Below are positions 56,613 to 64,000 of a DNA stretch of 64,000 bases, in pieces. A model generated the notes under the pieces. That model saw nothing but the letters and a program-made list of their open reading frames with translations, had not been told where the DNA came from and ran no database searches. The stretch's first letter is position 1, and each line of letters starts with the position of its first letter. The stretch covers positions 8,559,632 to 8,623,631 of the forward strand of contig JABAKD010000028.1 in NCBI GenBank assembly GCA_012845835.1, in the 5' to 3' direction. Origin of the DNA: Undaria pinnatifida (Eukaryota > Sar > Phaeophyceae > Laminariales > Alariaceae). Made by a program: the position numbers and the translations under genes.

Positions 56613-57990
56613 TCAGATGACTATGACTATGCCCCCCACAGCGAAGGCTACTAACTACTACATACAGCAGAACTGTTCCGTGGCAACGTTTTATTACTGG
56701 CATTGCTATAGCTATCGTTACTATCACTCCGCGATGGATGATACGTTGAGTCAAGTTGTTATTCAACTAAAGTCGAAATATCCAACAAGTTTGTTATAAC
56801 GCACACCTGCTTGGCACTTACTACAAGTGCCGTTGTTAACCTATTCTAATTTTTCCGTCAGAATGTTCTGACGCTCGCTACTTGATCAGTGTACTTGATT
56901 TACTACTTGGCTGCGTATTCACGAAGTGGAATAATTTGCTATGTCGCAACAAAGATTAATTTATATTTTCCCGCGTCCAAACAATGTCAACTGCTCCTGT
57001 GCTTCGCTTTCAACGAAGGAGCAATTCTTCTAAAACTAGCAAAACAATTCGTGCACAACCTGCACACGCGAAGTCGTATGGCCGTTGTTAAGGGCTCGAC
57101 GCATGGACTAGTTTGCCAACTGGATACCATCATACTAGTAACCTTAAAACCCGCGCAGGTATCATTGTACTTTAGACCAGACAGACGTAGACAGTAATGG
57201 GCTGACCCGTACGGGGGGGTTCCTTTCTCACGATGACATGTGGGTGGTACCCTGGGCCGCCATGGGGCAGGGAGAAGCAGAAGACCAGGCCCCGGGTATC
57301 ATATATTTATATAGCCACTACTTTATTCTTCAGATCAACTCGCAAGAGGTTTTGCCCTCGGCGACCTGCAAGGCAAGCCGTGGTCACGAGAGTTTTCAGT
57401 TCTCCCCCCAGGTGCTTGCCTTCATTTTCATCGCCCACAGGGTCCAGTGTATCCACTCTTCAGCTTTTTATGCTCGTCGAGTTGCATCGATTTTGCGAAG
57501 TCACGCTCTCGCGCTTTATTGTCCAGAAGGTCGCTGACTCGTCATGTATAACCTATTAGGAGTTGAGAACTAAAAAAGGTGACCAAGCAAAAACAAAGAA
57601 AACGACATCACCGGTGGAGTAGGGGTAAACCTCGTTCCTACTATAGTCGATGCCGTGGGTTCAACCCCGACGAGTGCATCCTTATTATATGTCAGGTAAT
57701 GCAGGAAACACGTCGGTTTATATGTCTGTTTGATGTCATGATCTCGTCGCTCAGAGAGTTTCAGCCCCGCCTTGCCTTATTATGGGTAGGGGGGGCGCAT
57801 GGCACAGCTAGCGGGACACTTGGTCTCGTGCCGCGGCGATCAGTGGCCGTAGCGTGGTGAACATTCCCGACAATCCCGAGGCAGTCCTGACAGCCATCAA
57901 GCCAGCCTTGCTGCTGAAGTCCACTTTATAATTACGATTCTCGCCGCTGATTGGCCTATGAAATCCCTGCCGTATGCCACCGGTTCTTTT
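56613..57990. other. Stretch without a recognisable gene
   Basis: Short frames only. At 57600-57675 there is a tRNA-like pair of words, TAGGGGTAAACCTCG and GGGTTCAACCCC, spaced about 40 bases apart as in a polymerase III A and B box, but no cloverleaf can be folded. Confidence 0.35.
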
Positions 57991-57999
57991 CTAGAGGTT

Positions 58000-60150
58000 T
58001 AGAACAGGAATGCTCCAGAGAAACAGCCATCGAGGGTCAACCGCAAGCGGGGAGAATATGATCCTATTCCCGAATCATTAATCATTCCATATCTCAACAA
58101 ATCCCGTGAAAGCGAAGAAAACAGCGATCTAGGTATGGAAACCCCGATCCATAGGCTGATCGCTGATAGGCCGAGGCTCGTGGAGTCAGCCGCGCCCAGG
58201 GAAGATAGCGTGACATCCCCGCATCGGAAATCATTAGGCAAATCTACAACTCCTACAACCCAGGGACGATAAGGGTACTCACCCAGGTCGATACCGCCCC
58301 GTACGGTGTGGAAATCTCAGCCCCTATGGCTGATTGGTGTTTGTCTGAGGCTCATAGAGACAGCACGCTGCGAGACTTGCCCCTCGGGACCACGCCGAGG
58401 TCCCACCGCAGCCGGGGAGGATGAACCCCCATCCCCGGGTCATAAATACCTCCGTGCATTTACAATTACAACAACCCGGGGACGAAACCGATGATCTCCC
58501 GGATATGTACCGCCCCGTACGGTGTGCAACCCCACCCTCAATCCGCTGATTCCAGACTGGCTAGTGCCCATAGAGCCAGCGCGCTGCGAGAGCTTCCCCT
58601 TGCGGCAACGTCGAGGTCCCTCCTCACACGGCATAGACAAGCTCCCACGCCCGGATCATAAAATTTCCACGCGTCTTCAACTCCAACAACCCAGGGACGA
58701 AAGCGGTGATTCCTCGGGTCGATGCTGCCTCGCACGATGTGTGAACATTTCCGCCGTCTGTTATTTGCTGATTGACTGGGACTCATAGAGCCAGCACTAT
58801 GCGAGAGTTACTCTTTGGGACAAAGTCGAGGTCCCTCCGCACCCGGGGAGGATAATGTCCCACCCTTGCATTAAAAATCTCTCCGTATACTTACAATTTC
58901 AACAACTCGGAGAGGAAAACCATTATTCCCCTGATCCAGACCACCCCGTACAATAAGGAAACCTCATCCGCTGACTTCTGACTGGCTGCGGTTCATAGAG
59001 CCAGCGTGCTGCGAGAATTTCCCCTCCGAACAACGTCGAGGCTCCTCCGCAAACGAGACGGATAATATCCCATACCCAGATCAGAAAATAGTTTATACGC
59101 CTACCACTCCAACAACTCGGGGACGCAAACGTTGATCCTCCGGGTCGTTACCGCCCCGCACAGCGTAAAAACCCTACCCCCCACCCGATGATCGCTGATT
59201 GGCTGAGACTCATGGAGTCAGCAAACTGTGAGAGTTGCATCTCGGACCAACGTCGAGGTCCGTCCTCAACCGTCAGGAACCCTTCCATGCATCTACAACT
59301 CCAACAACCCCAGGACGAAAACGGTGATCCCTCCGTTCGATACCGCCCCGCACTGTGTGGAAACCCCACCCCCCATTGGCTGATCGTTGATTGCCTGAGG
59401 CTGGTACGGCCGTCGCGCGGGGAAAGTTGACGCTTGGACTAAGGTCAAGGTCCCGCCGTACCCGGGGGGGATATAATCCTATCTCCTGACCATAAACCCT
59501 TCCATACATCCCAACATTCCGGGGACGCAACAACCCGGAGACGGAAATGGTGATCACTCGGATCAATACCTCCTCAGCCGTTGTGGAAGCCCCGCCGCCA
59601 TCCGCCAATTGCTGATAGTTGGTTAGCTGGGGCGCACAGAGCCAGTGCCTCCTTGGGCAATGTCGAGGTCCCACCGCACCCGGGTAGGATAAATTCCATC
59701 CCCGGATCAGGAATTCCTCCATACATCTACGGCTCCAACAACCTAGGAACTAGCCCGTTTTTCCGCCGGGTCGATGCCGCCTTTCATAGCGTGAAAACCC
59801 CTCCGCCATGCATTGATTGCCGACTGGCTGGGTCTCACGAGGCCAGTAGGCTGCGATAATTTCCCCTCGGGGCAACGTCGAGGTTGCATCGCACCCGGGG
59901 ATGAACACGTGTCATGCCCAGGTCAGAAAAATTTAAATACGTGTACAATTCCGACAACCCCCGGACAAATACGAGCGGTCGGCGTATCGCGCCGCTCGCA
60001 AAGATGAGTATCGATCCCAAACTTATAGAACTCACAGATGAGGTATATTGGAATAGCTTCATAAAATACGTGGACGCCCCGGGTCGATACCGCCCCGCAC
60101 AGAGTGGAAACCCCGCCCTCATCGGCTGATTGGCGATCGGCGTGTGAACG
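58000..60150 (+). repeat. Satellite-like tandem array, unit about 215 bp
   Basis: About nine or ten diverged units share the order TCGATACCGCCCCGCAC, GTGGAAACCCC, GCTGATTGGCTGAGGCTCATAGAGCCAG, CAACGTCGAGGTCC, CCGGGGAGGATAA and CAACAACCCGGGGACG. The TACCGCCCC landmark recurs near 58284, 58500, 58720, 58938, 59147, 59340, 59563, 59772 and 60084. Frames through it are scattered and non-conserved. Confidence 0.88.
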
Positions 60151-60475
60151 ATACATGCGCCCCTGGAGACGGTGGAGCATTCCTAGCTTGCGACCAATCA
60201 ATAGCATCAATAAACAGATATTATGCTGCTAAAATAGTAGTAGTATAAGTTGTACTAGTAGTAGTGGTGGTGATAATGGTAGTGGTAGCAGCTGTAATAG
60301 TAGTTGTAATGGTGGTGGTGATGGTGGTGGTGGTAGTCGAAGTGGTAGAAGTCGGAGTATTAGTAATAGTAGCAGCAGGAGAAGTGGCAGTAGCAGTAGT
60401 AGCAGTAGCTGTGGCAGAAGCAGTAGTAGAACCCTGCACGAATAGCTCGCGTTCTGCATCTTCATTAAATTAGAG
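60068..60475 (+). repeat. Duplicated module, copy 1 (satellite end plus GTA compound microsatellite)
   Basis: The last satellite-like unit with its end GATTGGCGATCGGCGTGTG is followed by a GTAGTAGTGGTGGT compound microsatellite (60232-60430) and a short tail CTGCACGAATAGCTCGCGTT. The same three parts occur at 62358-63130. Confidence 0.75.
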
Positions 60476-60953
60476 TGCACCTTAGCATCGTGCTGAATGA
60501 ATGCGTCACAATTGGGGTGGCTATTGGTATATGGAGCGCGTTCAGTGTCCAAACAGTAGATGCTGTGGTCTGGCTAGTGGTTGAACTCCTCTAACGCAAC
60601 CTCCAGTGCCCCAGATTGCCTGATTACTCTGAGCAAGGCAATGTTAATCTGAGTCCATCAATCGCCATAGGAAATGTCAACGTGTCGAGTAATCACCACA
60701 TGTTCAATCATTTAGCAGCACTGATGTGCTGATTTACAAAGCGATTCTGATACCCACAACAGTAATATTAACCTATGAAAACTCACCAGAGGTGCTAGCT
60801 ACTGAAGTATCGGTATTGATGACGTTATCTTCTTCACTTAGAATAAACACACCCTTCTCTTTTGGCGTATGCCGCCCGCCAAATATTGGCATGGCGACGC
60901 GTTGTCATTGTCCCTTGCCTTGGTTGAGAACTACCACGCCACCCCCCTCGTGA

Positions 60954-62203
60954 TCACTCACCGGTTTCACGATCCACTGCGCCATTAATCGACACCTGGT
61001 ACCTGATAGGTCTTTGGGCACGGAGTCGTCCGATGAGGAGAAAGAACTCGTCGAGGATTTGGAGAGTGACGACAACCTTCCCATATGTCTGTTTGCTCCA
61101 TTTCGGATGGACTTCCTTGACGAGGCACCGGACACAACCGCGCCATCGTCACCCGGTTGGAGCAGACCTGCTGGCGGCAGTGTCTCGCTACTCGCAGAGA
61201 ACGACGCAAGTGTCACCTTGGGTCAGACGACAGAGAGGCAACTGTGTAGCCCCATTAATGTCAGTGAGGGAACTGAGGCTGTTGACTGGGAGATAACGTG
61301 CAGGGGTCCCCGTGCGTTCGGGTCAAACGGAAGCACTATCCGCCACACGGCTGATCTAGCCGACACGGGTAGTTACTCGCGTAACGTCCCGCTGCCGATC
61401 AACCACGAAGAAGGTATGATGGGTCAGGCGACCAAATGTTTACCTGGTTGCCCCGCAAGGGCTCGTGGCAAAAATGAGATCGTCGACGTTGGGGCTTCCC
61501 GAAGGGTTGCTCATTATTTCAGATCGAAGTGCGGCTGTATTCGTAGCACAGCTGGTCTAGCTGAACACAATATCTACTCAGCATGCACGTACACCACCCC
61601 TCACAGTCCCAGGGGGGGGGGTCAAAATACTGCCGGAAATAACTGTACTCGGCATATTTTCCTCGACAATATATCTAGTGAGAACAACGACTTTGCCGCG
61701 ACGATGGAGGAGCACTTGAGCAGTGAGTGTGCACCCAACACATGCAACGGGAAAAGGTAGAGTCGCAGGTATAACGAAATGTACACGTCCGACATAGATT
61801 TTCTCCACGGCCCGGCTCTTGTATCGCTCCGACCCGGATCATGCGCTTCCGTGCAGGGCTCCTCAACATCACACACTGTCCATTCTCGACAACAACTGCA
61901 AGGAGTTCGATGGTTTGGCGACCGGTGACACGCCAATTGTCATTCGAGCCATGTATTTTGGTTGTAATATCTACAGAGACAGGACAACGCCATGAGCGCA
62001 CCTCAATTCTGTCCAGAAAACCGTTGACCTGCTCCAGGAGGAGGTTTCACTCCTACGCTCGTCGTTTGCTCTACCCGAGATTAGCACTGCAACGTGTACG
62101 CTCGGCAAGGTGAGTGGTTGAGAGGTCGTCGGGGTCGTTGTGGGCTTCCATCAACGATGCAGGAAACGACGGCTATTCGAACTATGAGTAGGCCGCACGC
62201 GTG
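60954..62203 (+). CDS. Group of possible exons, hypothetical protein
   Basis: The frame 60954-61760 is open and has an acidic opening (GTESSDEEKELVEDLESDD) and Ser/Thr-rich remainder; AAAAG|GTAGAG at 61756 could be a donor. Continuing in phase from an acceptor at GTGCAG (61854), the frame reads LSILDNNCKEFDGLATGD and RAMYFGCNIYRD. A third piece, LNSVQKTVDLLQEEVSLLRSS, looks like a short coiled coil and ends in AAG|GTGAGT at 62110. The pieces do not all join in one phase, so the model is incomplete. No family is recognised. Confidence 0.3.
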
Positions 62204-62357
62204 AGGCTTTCTAACCTACAGCGCGCGACCGCTGACGACAATATTTAACTATTTAGCTGCGCATTGTACATGGGCCTCGCGTCGTTCGCTGATCAGGCGG
62301 CATTGCCAAATGGTTTGACGCTGGCTATTTGCCGCAGGCCATTACAGCGCAGTAGTA

Positions 62358-63130
62358 GTTGATTCCCCGGGTCGATACCGCCATGCATGCGTGGAAACTC
62401 CACCCCAGTCGGCTGGTTGGTGATTGGCCGGCGTGTGCGCGATATCTGCGCACTGGGGACTGTGGAATATTCCAATCACGGAGATCCATTGTTAACAGGG
62501 GTAAATGCCTTATCATCACCATATATTGTTAAAAAATTCTCATAATTTCGCACTATTCCGGCCAGAACATCACCTGATAGGGACAGCTTACGCTATACCT
62601 ACAATGGGACTCGAAGGGTGCGCCAGCTAACGTTGGGCTGCGAAAGCAACTGAGTTAAATCGACACACGACGCGTATGAAAATACGCGGAAGTGTGGTGA
62701 GCTAAAGCTTTATTTTTCCCCATCCGCCGGAGGATAAAAAAAAAAAAAAACATATATATTGCGCCGTAACCGTAAGGCCTATACGAACAATCCAAGTTAT
62801 CGTTTACTGTTATCGACGAAGAATTGACAGAGTTATGACCCCGAAGGCATTTACCCCTTTCAACAGTGGATCTCCGTAATAGCTTGTGACAACAAAAAAG
62901 CAAAATAAACGTTTTCGTACTGCTACAACAGTCGTAGTCGTAGTAGCAGTAGTAGCAGTAGCAATGGTAGTAGTAGCAGTAGTGGTGGTGGTAGTAGTCA
63001 AAGTAGTAAAAGTCGGAGTGTTAGAAATAATAGCAGCAGGAGTAGTGGTAGTAGTAACAGTAGCAGCGGCATGAACAGTAGTAGAATTCTGCACGAACAG
63101 GTCGCGTTTTGCATCTTCCTTAATTGAGTA
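62358..63130 (+). repeat. Duplicated module, copy 2
   Basis: A satellite-type unit (62358-62475, GGGTCGATACCGCCATGCAT...GATTGGCCGGCGTGTG) is followed, after an inserted dispersed repeat, by a GTA compound microsatellite (62925-63085) and the tail CTGCACGAACAGGTCGCGTT. It corresponds to 60068-60475. Confidence 0.7.
62650..62745 (-). repeat. Dispersed repeat with CCTCCGGCGGATGGG head, copy 4 (inverted)
   Basis: Reads GAGTTAAATCGACACACG, GGAAGTGTGGTGAGC and CCCCATCCGCCGGAGGATAA, the inverse of copies 1 and 2, and sits inside the second duplicated module. Confidence 0.75.
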
Positions 63131-63475
63131 CACCTGTACCGCTGTGGTCGTATCTTTAAGCATTTTGCCGTACATAGAATGGTCGGATACATTTTGTCAG
63201 GGAGTTCAGTTGTCACTGTTGGCGTTTCTTGTGAGCTCTTGAGATCCTGAGACACAAACGGGAAGGTCCATGGCCGATGACATGTCACTCCCCCGTGTGA
63301 TGACGAAGGAACTATTGCATCGTGGACAAGCGCACTCTGAGCCTACGAGGGGAAGTCCTTGCAGTTGATACCACCGGGCCCGCGGTCGCGCGAGTCGGTG
63401 CAATTCAGTTGAATTGGGTAAGTTCTGCCTACTGCCCAAACCGTGACCAATTTGCTTTTCGGAGGCTAGAAAGCA

Positions 63476-64000
63476 ATGCTTTGTGCGTTGGTGTTGGACT
63501 CCAGCGGAAAGCGATGGAAGAAGACCCTACAGCAGCGGGAGGAACGCGAGCGCAGGGCGCTGGCCGAGTCCATTCTGCAAGTTGGGGCAACCCGAGAGGT
63601 GGAGGTCGTGCCGGTGGCCGGCTGAAGCTGGAAGTGGCGGACCACCTAGGTGGGGTGGTGATGTTGTTACGAAGATATGCGTGAATTTCTTGCAGTCTAC
63701 TCGGAGTACGAGCAGCGGATGCATATCACAAACCGAGATGGAGGAGACCGTGTACTCGCGAGCAGGCGAGAGCTGGTAGATTTGGCGACCCAAATGATGG
63801 TGGTTGACGATTTCTATATCGGCAAGTCCTGGGTAGACCTCTCCAAGGAGGAGCTAATGCAAGGGCTCAAAAGGTTTGCTGGCGTTGATATGCGGTAGAC
63901 GAGTTATGACGGTTTTTGCCGCCAGATATTCCGTGTGCTGAAGATGGATGCGAGCGTACCGATAGATGGCAGGGTGTTCATGCAAAAACGTGCCCTGCGG
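63476..64000 (+). pseudogene. Gag-like retroelement relic, truncated by window edge
   Basis: Three plus-strand frames read in succession like one decayed coding region. First, 63476-63625 encodes a charged helix (KRWKKTLQQREERERRALAE). After a shift come LEVADHLGGVV and then MREFLAVYSEYEQRM (63677 on), with KSWVDLSKEELMQGLKRFAG, a TAG at 63896-63898, and further in-frame sequence SYDGFCRQIFRVLKMD up to the edge. The charged helix followed by short helical segments resembles retrotransposon Gag, but no zinc knuckle or pol is inside the window, so the assignment is tentative. Confidence 0.35.

Noticed and set aside
57595..57680. tRNA gene
   Set aside because: A- and B-box-like words are present but acceptor and anticodon stems cannot be paired. 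A tRNA-derived SINE remains possible.

Overview
This window is nuclear DNA of a eukaryote. Coding sequence is cut by many GT-AG introns of roughly 300 to 1,500 bases, and the space between genes is filled with retrotransposons, minisatellites and short tandem duplications. Intron density and length, the use of CAG and GTGAGT splice sites and the repeat load would fit a brown alga or another large-genome stramenopile. No lineage marker settles this, so it is an inference only.

Two genes can be read with confidence. On the plus strand, 30424-43228 is a complete 19-exon gene for RPN1 (PSMD2), the ubiquitin-receptor scaffold of the 26S proteasome base. Every exon junction keeps frame, the predicted protein has 992 residues, and one intron uses a GC donor. 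On the minus strand, 10452-7502 is a three-exon gene of the ornithine decarboxylase (ODC) fold. It keeps the C-terminal Cys-Asp substrate loop but has lost the pyridoxal-phosphate lysine and most other cofactor ligands, so it looks like a pseudoenzyme, possibly with an antizyme-inhibitor-like role.

Several weaker gene candidates are described with low confidence: a two-exon acidic protein (23581-24380), an open reading frame of 177 codons (46746-47279), an IQ-motif protein (about 47616-48380), a Ser/Pro-rich exon (48699-49271), and a group of exons near 60954-62203. Whether the 46.7-49.3 kb pieces belong to one gene cannot be decided from sequence alone.

Mobile DNA is the other main content. 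A decayed Ty1/copia element on the minus strand (14575-20974) has 266-268 bp LTRs and a perfect 5-bp target duplication. A deleted copia relative (54144-56612) has two 301-bp LTRs with the same TGTTG...CAACA ends. There are three very small LTR elements of the TRIM/SMART type: two side by side with 78-bp LTRs (26917-27719) and one at 52694-53416. A gag-like relic runs off the right edge.

Layout: 1-3.8 kb, no recognisable gene; 3.86-5.24 kb, 12-bp AAGCTTCC array; 5.2-7.5 kb, nothing clear; 7.5-10.5 kb, ODC-like gene; 10.5-14.5 kb, repeats including an AGAGT microsatellite and a 42-bp hairpin minisatellite; 14.6-21 kb, copia; 21-29.8 kb, two more 42-bp arrays, two TRIMs and dispersed repeats; 30.4-43.2 kb, RPN1; 43.2-49.3 kb, small duplications and gene candidates; 49.6-52 kb, strand-asymmetric A+C-rich DNA; 52.7-56.6 kb, TRIM and deleted copia; 58-60.1 kb, a satellite-like array of about 215-bp units; 60-63.1 kb, duplicated repeat modules around hypothetical exons; 63.5 kb to the end, gag relic.
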